From: Unio delphinus
Lineage: Eukaryota > Mollusca > Bivalvia > Unionida > Unionidae
Assembly: GCA_029339505.1 (NCBI GenBank)
Contig: JAQISU010000169.1
Span: 5,882,001-5,946,000, forward strand
Length of the DNA: 64,000 bases
Direction of reading: 5' to 3'
The notes under the pieces: model-generated
The model's input: only the letters and a program-made list of their open reading frames with translations
What the model was told of the DNA's origin: nothing
Database searches by the model: none
Program-made: the position numbers and the translations under genes
Shown here: piece by piece, positions 14,374-25,578 of the stretch
How positions within the stretch are numbered: position 1 is the first letter of the stretch
Layout: the number at the start of each line of letters is the position of its first letter

Positions 14374-15524
14374 TGTCAAGTGCCAAATTTTTCGTCAGTG
14401 ACATCCAGTAATTAATTCGTAGGCTAGCCGACAATCAACTGTCTTGGGGCAGAGTTTGGAACGGAAAGAATGTTAGTTTAACTTGGTCAGACTTGGTACA
14501 ATAATTAAAGTGAAAACGGACTAAGTGTTTGACACGTAAAATTATGGGATTACTCACGTAGAGCTTTCAAAAATGATTGAGACAAATGATAAGGGATATT
14601 TCGATCCTAAGTGGCATTTTTGGCATCTTGATAGACGGTTTCCATAAGGCCAGTAAGAATAGCATTTATTCCGATTGGGCGAATGCATAGGGAAAGGGGG
14701 TGTGTCAGACTCCAGAATCGGGGAATATATACTATGTATCAAACGAGGTTAGTCAGTCTAAAAGTTTCTCTGCAAGAGAGAACTGCCACTAGGACTCCGA
14801 GGGTTCGTTGCAAGAACGACTTCGTAAAATTGGGTTCCAGTTAAACTGAATGTGGAACGATTGTAAGACGCCAAAAACACAAAGGAAAAATAGTTTACTT
14901 TGGCAAGAGTAAGAATCAGCGAGAAGTCAAAGGCAATAGTTTTTTTTGGCAAGAGTGAGAATCAGCGAGAAGTCAGAGTGTGGAATTCCCGTTCAATTAA
15001 AGGGCAAGCTGGAGACGGACGCACGCAGGGAAAAGAAAGAAAAACCAGTCGACGGAAAAGGTCATGTTGAATCTCTCAACAGTCCAATGTTAAATGAACA
15101 TTCGATTCCTTGATGAAATTTACTCTCAGTATTAACGGTTAACTTCCTTTATTTTCATTAGTGTTTGGATTCTTTGAATGTATCCATTATTTTAAAGCTT
15201 CAGTATTTGTATTTTTCTGAACTAAGTGTATTCAGAAAGAGAGAAATTGTAATTCACAGTGTCATTCTTTTCTTAATTGTATTTTCAATTAAATTCATAT
15301 TTTATCTTTACGGGGGCTCGTGTGTTGTCTTGTTCAAAGTGCCATCTCAGATTACTATACTCACTGACCGGGCATATCACACCGTAGCGATCAACTCCTA
15401 GATAACGACAATTAGTGGGAGGCGGTCTTCAAGTGTTGTTTTCCAAGTTGCGTAAAACCTCTGACCAGGCCTTGTGCAATATTGTACTAATAACACTTTG
15501 ATCACCCGCAGCGCCCACGTTACA
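14374..15524 (+). repeat. 5' LTR (1,151 bp)
   Basis: Starts TGTCAAGTGCC and ends CACGTTACA. Inside, about 37 bp around GGCAAGAGTAAGAATCAGCG occur twice in tandem (14,898-14,975). By eye it differs from the 3' LTR at about five positions. Confidence 0.97.
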
Positions 15525-15527
15525 AAG

Positions 15528-15545
15528 TGGGGGCTCGTCCGGGAT
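15528..15545 (+). promoter_or_regulatory. Primer-binding site, tRNA-Pro type
   Basis: TGGGGGCTCGTCCGGGAT begins 3 bp after the 5' LTR and is the classic proline-tRNA 3'-end complement used by gammaretroviruses. It is complete and primes minus-strand DNA synthesis. Confidence 0.93.
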
Positions 15546-16008
15546 TTGAAATTTTCATTGTGATTGAAGTATCTGAGCGTATTTTGAACAAAGGCATAAA
15601 TTTGTTATTATTATTAAGTAGGAATCGAGTGAATCAAACATTGTCTGCTATTTTGTATACTTGCATGCAAATTGTTTACGTTAAAAGTGGTTTGTAGAAT
15701 ATGAGATTTATACCTTCTGGGTGAAATTATTATAAGCGTTAAAGTGGTACTACCTAAATAGTCTCGTAAGACAAGAACCAATTATTTGGGCAGTACTGTA
15801 TTTTAGACAGCAATTAATCACGTCTCGTTAGCAGTATCCCACTGTTACTGGAATTTCTGTCTGGTCAATTAATTGCGGCTGATTCGACCTGTCCATCTCG
15901 CTGCAGATAAGGTTATTTTAGGTCAAACTATCTTCGTAGGGAAAATCCCTTTTTGTGGGTCAGTTAAGGACATAGTTCTAGAGAAAAAGGAAAGACAAAA
16001 CATACGTA
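15546..16008 (+). other. Retrotransposon leader
   Basis: Untranslated leader between primer site and gag start, expected to hold packaging signals. No ORF. Confidence 0.6.
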
Positions 16009-17157
16009 ATGGCGACAGACAGACAGTTACTAAAGGAATTTAAATCCATTGGAAAAGACGAACTTGGGTTTGAGGGTGACAAACTAACTGAATTTATGGA
16101 AAGAAGTTTGAAAGAACACAAGGAAAAAAAAGCTAGAGAACGAAAACAATTAGCCCGACTTCAGGCGGAAGATAAAACTAGAGAGAAGGAGAGAGAAGTG
16201 GAACTCGCGCGACTACAAGCAGAAGAAAAGGTAAGAGAAAGGGATCATATGCTAGCCATGGAGAGACTAAGGCTCGAAGCCGAGTTCAGGAGGGGTGAAG
16301 AATCGAACGTACGTCCGGACACCCCGAGTAGTCGCGTGGAAGACAGACGACCCATACAGTTAACCATGCCGATGTTTAATGACAAGGAAGAAATAATTGA
16401 CAACTTTTTGACGCAGTTTGAAAAGTTGGCTCTGGTTCATCAAATACCTAAGGACCAGTGGGCCATCAATATTTCAGCCTTTTTACAGGGGGCGGCAAAA
16501 GATGTGTACCACAACATGACCCCAGCCGAGATAGACGATTATGACACTCTGAAGAAAGCTTTACTTCGCCACTATGAGTTGTCAGCGGAAACGTTCCGGA
16601 AACTTTTTAGGGAATCGTCAAAAAGGGCTACCGAAACACACGCGCAATTTCACAGTCGAGTGCGCGTGATTTTTGATAAATGGATAAAAATGTCTGGCAC
16701 CGCGTTAACGTACGAAGGTATTCGCGAAGAGATTTTAAAAGAACACGTGTTAAGTACCTACAGAAAAGATTTAATTATGTTTTTGGCGGAGCGCGAATTC
16801 TCAACTTTGGATGAGATAAGCATAATGGCCGAGCGCTATGAGAGCGCGCATGCGCGTCCAACTACTTGAAACGGTAGGGACCGACTTGGAATCAGTGAGT
16901 TTAGAAAGACCACTGAGGTAGCACCCCATAGACGAAATGGTCAAAATGGTGGGAGGCCAGGGGCCGGGAATCCCAGCCAAGCACATTTCCGTGGGTCGGG
17001 AAAGACTCAAGGGGTAGATAGGGATACCTCGGGTAGAAGAGGTGAGCCAGTATGTTATGGCTGTAATAAACCAGGCCATGTTGTCAAGGACTGTAGAAAG
17101 TATCGTCCGACAACGGTTAATTCGGTAACTCCGAATACTGTTAAGAAAGGGAAAACA
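16009..17157 (+). pseudogene. gag with CCHC zinc knuckle
   Basis: The frame starts MATDRQLLKEFKSIG. Residues ~35-100 are a charged coiled coil with the repeated RLQAE motif. A capsid-like domain follows (IDNFLTQFEKLALVH, WAINISAFLQG, RHYELSAETFRKLFR). After TGA at 16,867-16,869 the same frame continues to a zinc knuckle CYGCNKPGHVVKDC at 17,053-17,094. The product would bind RNA and build the particle. The stop removes the knuckle and all of pol unless read through; since no frame change is needed, either a point mutation or programmed readthrough could explain it. Confidence 0.9.
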
Positions 17158-18815
17158 GTGGAGTCTACGAATGTAGCGAGAGCTACGGTAAATGGTGAGG
17201 AAGCCACGGTGCTGTATGACACCGGCTGTAGCTACCCGGCCTTGGTAGATCGTAGGTACGTCAAACCTGGAGATTATACAGGTGAGACGGTGGAAGTACA
17301 GTTTGCTAACAGGACGAAGGATTCGCTTCTGGTCGTTAGCATAGACCTTGATTCGCCATATGTAAAAGGGCGAATTCAAGCAGCGTGTTTGTCGGGATTG
17401 TCTCATGACGTAATATTAGGGTGTAGGTATGTGTTGCCCCAACCTAACCCTATGACGTGTAACCCTATACATGTCGGGTCAGTGGAGACGAGAGCTATGA
17501 AGCGAAGGTCAGGGTCGAAGCCGCTAAGATCCGTGACTTCGCCCATAGACATTTTGGTACCTGGTGAGTTAGAGAAGCTTCAAAAGGAAGATGTGTCTCT
17601 TGACAAGGTACGTAGGTACGCGACGGACGGGTCCGTACGGAAATTGCCAGACGGCGAGGTTAAGTTCGCGACAAAGCGCGGTATTTTGTATCGGTACGCC
17701 AAGAAAGGGGTCGATACGTTTAAACAAGTTGTGGTACCCGTAGGGAAGCGCGACGAAGTGCTTAGGTTAGCACATGAGGGTCTTCTCGGAAGCCACATGG
17801 GCGTGGCGAAGACTAGAGATAGGTTGGTGAGGGAGTTTTATTGGCCAGGTGTGCATGGGGATGTGAGGAGGTTTTGTTTGTCATGTGACAAGTGTCAGCG
17901 AGTGGCACCGAAAACCTCCCATCGCCCAGTGCCACTAGGAACCACCCCACTAATAGATGAACCTTTCTCGAGAGTGGCGATGGATTTAGTATGTCCGATT
18001 AAGCCGGCGGCGGAAAGTGGAAATCGGTATATATTAACGGTCGTAGATTACGCTACCCGGTACCCGGAGGCAGTGGCCTTGAAGAACATTGACTTAGTCA
18101 CGGTGGTTGAGGCCTTGTTAGGGGTGTGGTCGAGAGTCGGAGTTCCAGACGAGATACTGACCGACCAAGGGACACAGTTCGTGAGCCAGGTGATGGAAGA
18201 GGTAAATATATTACTCTCCATTAGACACCTGACGACTACCCCGTACCACCCGCAGTGTAATGGGTTGGTAGAACGTTTCAATGGGACATTGAAACAGGCT
18301 TTAAAGAAGCTATGTGAAGGTCGACCTAGGGATTGGGATCGATAGCTTCCGGCGATACTGTTCGCGTATCGTGAAGTACCGCAGGCAAGTTTGGGTTTTT
18401 CACCTTTTGAATTAGTTTATGGGCGGACGGTAAGGGGACCCATGGCTGTCTTGAAACAGTTATGGACAGATGAGCAAGCATCCGAAGAAGTGCGCACGAC
18501 ATACCAATATGTTGTCGACTTGCGTAACAAACTGGAAGAAGTTTGTAAATTGGCTCAAGAAAATCTCTGCGAAGCAAGGGGACGTCAAGCCAAGTATTAC
18601 AACAAAAGGGCGAAGGAACGTCACTTTGAGGTGGGTGACAAGGTGTTGTTGTTGTTGCCATTGGAGCACAACAAGCTGCAAGTCTCATGGAGGGGGCCAT
18701 TTGTTGTAACAGAGAAGAAAGGTGGACAAAACTACCGTATCCGAGTAGGGGATAAGGATAAGTTGTTCCACGTAAATCTTTTGAAGCGGTACCGTGTGCG
18801 AGAACCACCCACGGA
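17158..18815 (+). pseudogene. pol part 1: protease and integrase
   Basis: Aspartic protease active site DTGC at about 17,218 (LYDTGCSYPALV), followed directly by integrase: HHCC zinc domain (HEGLLGSH...CDKC, about 17,773-17,897), catalytic D (VAMDLV, ~17,980), D (LTDQGTQF, ~18,163), E (GLVERFNGTL, ~18,270), then GFSPFELVYGR and a WRGPFVV GPY/F-type module (~18,695), ending HVNLLKRY. An in-frame TAG at 18,343-18,345 interrupts it just after the catalytic E. The integrase inserts element cDNA. It lies before RT, the reverse of usual Ty3/Gypsy order. Confidence 0.93.
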
Positions 18816-20348
18816 GTTCGTGGTGGCTACCGTCGTGACGGAAGAATCCGACGACAACGCAGGGCAGGCGGAAGTACTCCCTAGTTGTCCGTTGACGAGG
18901 GAGGAAACCTACGTCGACATCACACTTGACGTTACGTTAACGTCAGACCAACGTAAAGAGGTGGAGTCGGTACTTCAAGAATATTCGAGCTTCTTAACAG
19001 AGAGACCGGGGAGGACAGAGCTGGAGGAGTTCTCTTTGAAGCTGCTGAACGATAACCCAGTGAAGTTAAGACCATATCCGTTGCCGTACGCGAAGTTAGA
19101 AGCGGTCCGTAAGGAAGTTGAAACTATGTTAGACTTGGGTATTATCGAACCAAGCGAGTCGGTGTATAGCTCTCCTGTTGTACTAGTCCAGAAGAAGGAT
19201 GGGACACACAGATTTTGTGTCGACTACCGAAAGTTAAAACGCATTACAGAATTCCAGGTAGAACTTTTACCTGACCCTGAGTCTATTTTCGCAGGAATAA
19301 CCCATGCTAAATATTTTTCTAAGATCGATCTGTCCAAAGGATACTGGCAAATTCCAGTCCGTAGTGAAGACAGAGCAAAACTCGCCTTTGCAACTCCAGA
19401 TGGGACTTACCAGTGGGTGGTCATGCCATTCGGGGTGCAGAATGCGCCCAGTGTCTTCACCCGTATGATGCGGAAATTCCTTGAACCATTGCGGGGGATG
19501 GGTGTTTCCAACTTCATGGACGATCTTCTATTAGCTACAGCTACATGGGAAGAACACATACTTTTGCTGAAAAACGTCTTCGAACGACTACGACAAACCG
19601 GACTGACCGCACGACCATCGAAGTGCCATATAGGGTTCAGACAATTAGACTACCTAGGACATACCCTCAGCGAGGACACGTTAAAACCAGAGAGTTCAAA
19701 GGTCGAACAACTTAGGGACGCATTACGACCGACTACTAAGACTGAAGTTAGATCTTTTCTAGGTTTGGCAGGATACTATAGGAGATATGTGGCAAATTTT
19801 AGTGCTATTGCAAGTCCATTGACTGATTTGACTCGGAAAAAAGCGCCGACCAAAGTAATATGGACAGACGCATGTGAACGCGCATTCAGACGCTAAAAGA
19901 CAGACTGACGTCAGACGCCATAGTTAAGTTACCTGACGTGACACGGGATTTTGTTTTGAGGACAGATGCTTGTGATAGAGGTTTAGGGGCAGTGTTACTG
20001 CAAGAACACGAGGGAAGCTTATTCCCAGTTGCGTATGGAAGTAGGAAACTGTCAAAGGCGGAAATCAACTATTCAGTGTCAGAGAAAGAATGTTTGGCGA
20101 TTATATTTGGAATAACTAAGTTCCAACGGTATCTGTATGGTAGGAAGTTTACTTTAGAAACAGATCATCAACCACTGGCTTATTTGGCCCAGGCGAAATT
20201 AACTAACGGTAGATTAATGAGATGGTCACTGTTTCTACAACAGTATCAGATTCTAGTGCGATACATTAAAGGTAGGGATAATGTAGGAGCGGATTGTTTA
20301 AGTCGGTTAGGAATGGCTGAAGTGAATAGTTCACCTAAGGACATGTAA
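18816..20348 (+). pseudogene. pol part 2: reverse transcriptase and RNase H
   Basis: RT blocks occur in order: LRPYPLPY, VVLVQKKDGTHRFCVDYRKL, YFSKIDLSKGYWQIP (catalytic D), VMPFGVQNAPSVF and FMDD at ~19,513 in place of the commoner YVDD, then LDYLGHTLS and LGLAGYYRRYV. The frame ends at 19,896 and RNase H continues in another frame from about 19,890: RTDACDRGLG (D), SEKECLAI (E), ETDHQPLAYL (D), GRDNVGADCLSR. One frame change therefore separates RT from RNase H. The gene ends at 20,346-20,348; no integrase follows. Confidence 0.93.
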
Positions 20349-20406
20349 CGGGAGCAGTATAGATCACCGGAAAATTTGGGAGAGTAAAAATACCGATTTT
20401 TCTCTT

Positions 20407-20418
20407 AGAAGGGGGTAA
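20407..20418 (+). promoter_or_regulatory. Polypurine tract
   Basis: AGAAGGGGGTAA lies immediately before the 3' LTR; it is the expected plus-strand primer. Confidence 0.85.
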
Positions 20419-21569
20419 TGTCAAGTGCCAAATTTTTCGTCAGTGACATCCAGTAATTAATTCGTAGGCTAGCCGACAATCAACTGTCTTGGGGCAGAGT
20501 TTGGAACGGAAAGAATGTTAGTTTAACTTGGTCAGACTTGGTACAATAATTAAAGTGAAAACGGACTAAGTGTTTGACACGTAAAATTATGGGATTACTC
20601 ACGTAGAGCTTTCAAAAATGATTGAGACAAATGATAAGGGATATTTCGATCCTAAGTGGCATTTTTGGCATCTTGATAGACGGTTTCCATAAGGCCAGTA
20701 AGAATAGCATTTATTCCGATTGGGCGAATGCATAGGGAAAGGGGGTGTGTCAGACTCCAGAATCGGGGAATATATACTATGTATCAAACGAGGTTAGTCA
20801 GTCTAAAAGTTTCTCTGCAAGAGAGAACTGCCACTAGGACTCCGAGGGTTCGTTGCAAGAACGACTTCGTAAAATTGGGTTCCAGTTAAACTGAATGTGG
20901 AACGATTGTAAGACGCCAAAAACACAAAGGAAAAATAGTTTACTTTGGCAAGAGTAAGAATCAGCGAGAAGTCAAAGGCAATAGTTTTTTTTGGCAAGAG
21001 TGAGAATCAGCGAGAAGTCAGAGTGTGGAATTCCCGTTCAATTAAAGGGCAAGCTGGAGACGGACGCACGCAGGGAAAAGAAAGAAAAACCAGTCGACGG
21101 AAAAGGTCATGTTGAATCACTCAACAGTCCAATGTTAAATGAACATTCGATTCCTTGATGAAATTTACTCTCAGTATTAACGGTTAACTTCCTTTATTTT
21201 CATTAGTGTTTGGATTCTTTGAATGTATCCATTATTTTAAAGCTTCAGTATTTGTATTTTTCTGAACTAAGTGTATTCAGAAAGAGAGAAATTGTAATTC
21301 ACAGTGTCATTCTTTTCTTAATTGTATTTTCAATTAAATTCATATTTTATCTTTACTGGGGCTCGTGTGTTGTCTTGTTCAAAGTGCCATCTCAGATTAC
21401 TATACTCACTGACCGGGCATATCACACCGTAGCGATCATCTCCTAGATAACGACAATTAGTGGGAGGCGGTCTTCAAGTGTTGTTTTCCAAGTTGCGTAA
21501 TACCTCTGACCAGGCCTTGTGCAATATTGTACTAATAACACTTTGATCACCTGCAGCGCCCACGTTACA
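20419..21569 (+). repeat. 3' LTR (1,151 bp)
   Basis: Same length as the 5' LTR and nearly identical; single-base differences seen near 21,118, 21,357, 21,438, 21,501 and 21,552. Followed by target duplication AAAAT. Confidence 0.97.
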
Positions 21570-21598
21570 AAAATACTATGGATTTTTAATTCAGTTGT

Positions 21599-22694
21599 TT
21601 ACTTAAATCCGCTACGAATTTCCACATACCATGTTACTGAAACCCTAGCCAAATTATTATCAGTTGATATTATTGTGAATCGTTCAGTTGTTCCTTTGTC
21701 GATGATCGTTGACAGATCATATTGTTGACCCCAGATGAACTCGTTGATGAAATATTAAATTGAGTCGGCGACACTAGTGTTAATCGATAAATACCTTTGA
21801 CGGTCGCGGTGATATTTAATATGTTAGTGGATGGTGTTCACGTAAATGATCCGTGTTGGATCGCGTACACATTATTTACGATATTTTTTTGTTCCTGAGG
21901 GATTTTTATTTTTTCAAGTTTTTCTATCATCCTTGGTAGATCATCACTGATGACATCGTTAGTCGTTTTAATATCTTCGCGAACAACTTCTATTCGCCGA
22001 TTAATCGCGTTTATTTCATCGAGTTTCGTGATATTACCAGCGAAATCTGTTTTGATTTCTTCGGGTTTAGCATTTTTACCAAACAATTTATCGACGGCAT
22101 CATCGTTTTTTTTAAAAAAAGTTTTGACGTAACATATTAAATTGTTCCATATGATCGTCATAATCGGATAGTAGTTTTGTCAGAGCATCGATAGTGGTTT
22201 TTATCTCCGTGAGTTTCGGTGTGGTCACCGGTGGATTTCCAAAGAAATCCATATAGAGGTTTGTCAATATTGTCAATTATACTTTTTTTAAATTCAGAAA
22301 ACCGATTAAATTTAGTTATATGGTCGTCATACTCATCGCTTAGTTTTTTTAATAATTCTATCGTTGATGAATAATTATCACCGAACGCTGTTAATTTATC
22401 TGTGAGCGTCGAAATGAGAACATCTGGTTTGAGATTACCCTCCTTGGAAAACAACGCGATAGTATCTTCTACTGCATCGCGTTGATTAACTAAGATATCA
22501 TCAAAGGAAATATTACTAGTTTTCAATTTACCCTGACGATCTTGAAATACAACTATTTCATTGGGATCAACACTTGCGAGATTTAACATTTCAGATATTT
22601 CATCTTCGATTATTTTTTTTACATCACCGGTTGCAGATATTTCTGTGGTGTTTTTTTTCAGGCTTGATAGAGATCTCTCCCAAATATCAATCAT
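21599..22694 (-). pseudogene. Long coiled-coil virion protein (fibre-like), broken
   Basis: Starts MIDIWERSLSSLKKN at 22,694 and is mostly heptad-like helix (LLKKLSDEYDDHITKF; INRRIEVVREDIKTTND). A frame change falls near 22,158-22,200 and another near 21,838. The last segment ends RVSVTWYVEIRSGFK at a TAA (21,599-21,601), a beta-like tail that could be a small head domain. A long shaft plus short globular end suggests a fibre or tail spike; this is inference. The retrotransposon lies 25 bp beyond its stop, between it and the next gene. Confidence 0.6.
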
Positions 22695-22715
22695 GTTATT
22701 TTATATAATTTCTCT

Positions 22716-23117
22716 CTAAAAAGCGATACACGTATATTCGTGTACGGTTTTATGTGGTGGTTTTCCCGATGATGAAATAGCGTTGAGTACATTCAATACT
22801 TCTATGCCGCATATTGGTGGGTCATTAATTTTTTTGTGTTGGTAACGTGGAATACCAGATAGGAGTTTTTAAGCGGTTTATATAACGCATAAATTCTTTA
22901 GGCGGTGCTAACACATATGGATCGAAATAAACAATTGCACGCAGATCAATCACGTGTGCAATCCAGTGAGTTCCAGGTCCGGTGCTGTTATCTAGATTAA
23001 TGATACCTGTTTCAGTGTTGTTTGGTTCTTGTGGTAATTGATCTCTCATAAAGACACCTCTAAAGTTTTTTATCGCTAGTTTTTTTTAGCAGCATCGAGC
23101 AAATCAAAATTTGACAT
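22716..23117 (-). pseudogene. Adenovirus-type maturation cysteine protease, broken
   Basis: The start MSNFDLLDAAK at 23,117 shifts frame in an A/T run at ~23,085. The core 23,049-22,825 reads MRDQLPQEPNNTETGIINLD, then GTHWIAHV (catalytic His) and YFDPYVLAPP (Asp position). A second frame change at the T-run near 22,832 leads to PPICGIEVLNVLN with the catalytic Cys at ~22,810, ending at 22,716. His-Asp-Cys order and size fit the Ulp1/adenain (C5-like) protease of Polintons, which cleaves capsid precursors. It sits among the capsid genes. Confidence 0.85.
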
Positions 23118-23193
23118 GGGAACTATTGTCAGTAAACTGTTCCTAGTCTCAGGACCTTTCTGCTGTACCATAAATACGGAGTTCCTGGTAGAC

Positions 23194-23595
23194 TTAGACC
23201 TTTTCCTGATCGTTTTTTTTATATCCTTGTCCGGTAGCATTCTTCAGTGCCATCCCTGCCGCTGTACCAACGGCTCCTAGCGCGGTAGCTTTTGCTACCG
23301 CTGGGGCCGCGGCCGCAATCAACGCTGATAACGCAATGAAAAGTAGAAATATACCCCCTGATTTTATCATATTCTTAATTGCGGCCGCAGAGAGAGTGAC
23401 CTGAACACCTTTTTTATCTTTGATGGCATCATTGAAGTGTTTCATCTGACGAATTGTCAACGATAATTTATTCTGACCACCAGATATCTGATTGTGATTC
23501 AGTGATATTGGCGTTCCACATTTTTTAACTGATTCCGATTGCAATTTTTTAATTTGTCCAGGAGTTAACGTAACACTAACATGACTATATGACAT
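23194..23595 (-). pseudogene. Minor virion protein with hydrophobic segment
   Basis: MSYSHVSVTLTPGQIKKLQ opens a small repeat-like domain of beta/helix units ending IRQMKHFNDAIKDKKGVQV. A hydrophobic, Ala-rich segment follows (IFLLFIALSALIAAAAPAVA), then GAVGTAAGMALKN. This organisation recurs next to the major capsid gene in invertebrate Polintons and resembles a membrane-active minor capsid protein in role; function unproven. The frame ends after a T8 run at ~23,214 and another frame stays open to ~23,117, so the true C-terminus may be longer. Confidence 0.65.
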
Positions 23596-23624
23596 TTTAT
23601 TTAATAACAGATTGATCTTCCTGT

Positions 23625-25065
23625 CTACAACGTATTTTCTACTGGTGCATCAACTACTCTCATTCTTCCACCAACACCTTCGAGTAGCATTGATTTGTCG
23701 CTGAGAATAACAGCAACTGCTTTGTAATTCGGGATAGTAATAACACCACCTACAACCGGACGGGTTACACGAGCCCTGAAGCGTATGTCAACTACGGATT
23801 GTCTTGTTAAGTCAAGATGTTCCAGCGATAAGTAATGGATGGGATAAAGATTTTTAAAATCACATTGTGATATTTGCAGACCGGTATCTACGTTATTATC
23901 GCGTCCCATAAATGTCAACAAACGATGATACGCGCGTGCTATTTGGTTGGTTCCAAAATCAAGTAGTATATCCTCGGATGGTTCCTGTTGGCCGTTTATT
24001 CCCAATGATACTTCACTAACACCTATTTGATCAAATATCATATGACTCCGTTCCTGAGAGTTTAATCGCGTTTTGTCCTGTAAGGCAATAAATATATGAC
24101 GCGGAGCTGAAACACCTTGTTTTGATGTCAGATAACATGTAAGTGTATGATCAATATTAGAATCCATGGTATCTGTTGTTGTTGTTAGCCATGATAGCAA
24201 TGATTTTCCTCCATGATCCATAAATGATAGTAATTTTTCATCTGCGGTGATTGATGGAGTCATTACTGGCATCCACAATGATAGTTTTGACATAATGACT
24301 TTACCATCAGCAATACCAGCACCACTCCAGATTGCATCATTATCACTACCCTTTCGCACGAGTGCTACTGTATGCTTCGCTCCATAGATAACTTTTCTAA
24401 CATTTCTGCAAAATCCGAAAATATGATGCAGTGGAATCGCGCATAAAAATTGTCGACGCTGTCCTTGTAACATTGCTACGTTTGTTGCAAACCGCAAGTT
24501 GTTATTGGGATTAGTACTTTATATAATATCAAAGGCAGCAGCTGGTCTATCCTCGTGTACAACATCATCTGGTTGTGGATTAACTGCTTTAGCTTGCGGT
24601 GTCAGCAATTTAGTATACGGAATGTGCTCAACGTGATCAGTGAGATCCTTAGAGAACATCATAGACGGACCTGCCGATTTTGTATAATCATCAGAATATC
24701 TTGCCAACCCCACTATTGTTGTTGCAACATCAACCTTACGCTCTATAGATTCAATCTTTTTGTTATCAATCATATATCTTGCACTCTCGAATAACGCCAT
24801 GATACCATTATTGACAAAACCAACTTGGATATTTGGGTCATTTGCATATGGTGTATCAGCTGAAACATTTGTTACGAGTTCTCCTTCTACTTCAATAAAT
24901 GCTTCAGCGGGTAGAAAGTATTTGCTGGTATCATGGACCTGAAGTTCGATACTTGATCGAAGATCCGGTTGTACTGCATGATAGGAATAGAATTGATAAT
25001 TGCGTACAAAATCATTCTTCTGGGGCGTCCATATCGAACGCTGTATCAGGAGCCGATTTGAACAT
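23625..25065 (-). pseudogene. Major capsid protein, one frameshift and one in-frame stop
   Basis: The likely start is ATG at 25,063-25,065 (MFKSAPDTAFDMDAPEE). The frame changes near 25,020, then runs open through SSIELQVHDTSKYFLPAEAF, VNNGIMALFESARYMIDN and YSDDYTKSAG to an in-frame TAA at 24,519-24,521. It continues in the same frame past the stop with RQFLCAIPLHHIFGFCRNV, KHTVALVRKG, NSQERSHMIFDQIGV and ends at 23,625. Length about 480 residues. The pattern matches the hexon-like capsid family of Polinton/adintovirus elements, expected to fold as a double jelly roll. It neighbours protease and minor capsid genes. Confidence 0.88.
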
Positions 25066-25069
25066 ATTA

Positions 25070-25546
25070 TTATATATTTCTTGATCTAAATCGCGATCTC
25101 GCTTGAGATATCAAACCACTTCCCGCTATCATATGTGCAGTAATATTTCCCTGAGTGTCATACCGTGATGCTATATTCTGATCCACTGTGTTGTTTATTA
25201 TTTTACTAATACTCGCGGACACAATTTCCGTAGATGGTAGTTTCTCTAGTGATTTTGTCATTGTTGGTTTCTTTCTTCGCCGAACTAACGCTAGTAATTT
25301 TTCTTTAGCCGCGGAAAATGCTTTCCCGGCAACAACACCAACAGCGCTAATACCATTATCATGAATAACATCAATAGCTTTCATTGATAATTGTTTTGCG
25401 ATTGGTGCTATTTTTGGAGCCATTCTTGTAAATAACCCCGAAATGGTATTGCCGAGACCATCTCCATAGTACGCTCTATAAACAGGCAATCGTGAGTTTA
25501 CTACGTAAGTCATGGTTGGTTTATTGTGGTTGTAGTGTATGATCAT
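25070..25546 (-). CDS. Basic, glycine-rich minor virion protein
   Basis: A single intact frame of 158 codons; an internal Met (MTYVVNSRLP) may be the real start. Features: YGDGLGNTISGLFTRMAPKI (Gly-rich then amphipathic), a helical middle, a basic cluster VRRRKKPTMT and a basic end RSRFRSRNI. It ends just upstream of the capsid gene start. Similar short basic proteins precede the capsid gene in related elements; a DNA-binding or core/minor capsid role is an inference. Confidence 0.65.
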   Translation of the reverse strand: MIIHYNHNKPTMTYVVNSRLPVYRAYYGDGLGNTISGLFTRMAPKIAPIAKQLSMKAIDVIHDNGISAVGVVAGKAFSAAKEKLLALVRRRKKPTMTKSLEKLPSTEIVSASISKIINNTVDQNIASRYDTQGNITAHMIAGSGLISQARSRFRSRNI

Positions 25547-25578
25547 CTTATTTAAATGACATTTATCTAATGTGGTGA

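Larger units (their letters stand above)
14374..21569 (+). mobile_element. Nested Ty3/Gypsy LTR retrotransposon with Gmr1-type gene order
   Basis: A complete 7,196-bp element with two 1,151-bp LTRs, a 5-bp target duplication AAAAT (14,369-14,373 and 21,570-21,574), primer site at 15,528, gag, and a pol in which integrase precedes reverse transcriptase and RNase H, then a purine tract. The plus-strand coding frame is single from 16,009 to 19,896 except for TGA at 16,867 and TAG at 18,343; a frame change near 19,888 separates RNase H. No env is seen. Confidence 0.95.

Noticed and set aside
14554..15401. Small ORFs inside the LTR (repeated at 20,599-21,446)
   Set aside because: Identical in both LTRs, short, no domain; LTR regulatory DNA.
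16801..18808. Minus-strand ORFs opposite gag-pol
   Set aside because: Shadows of the plus-strand retrotransposon genes, without recognisable motifs.
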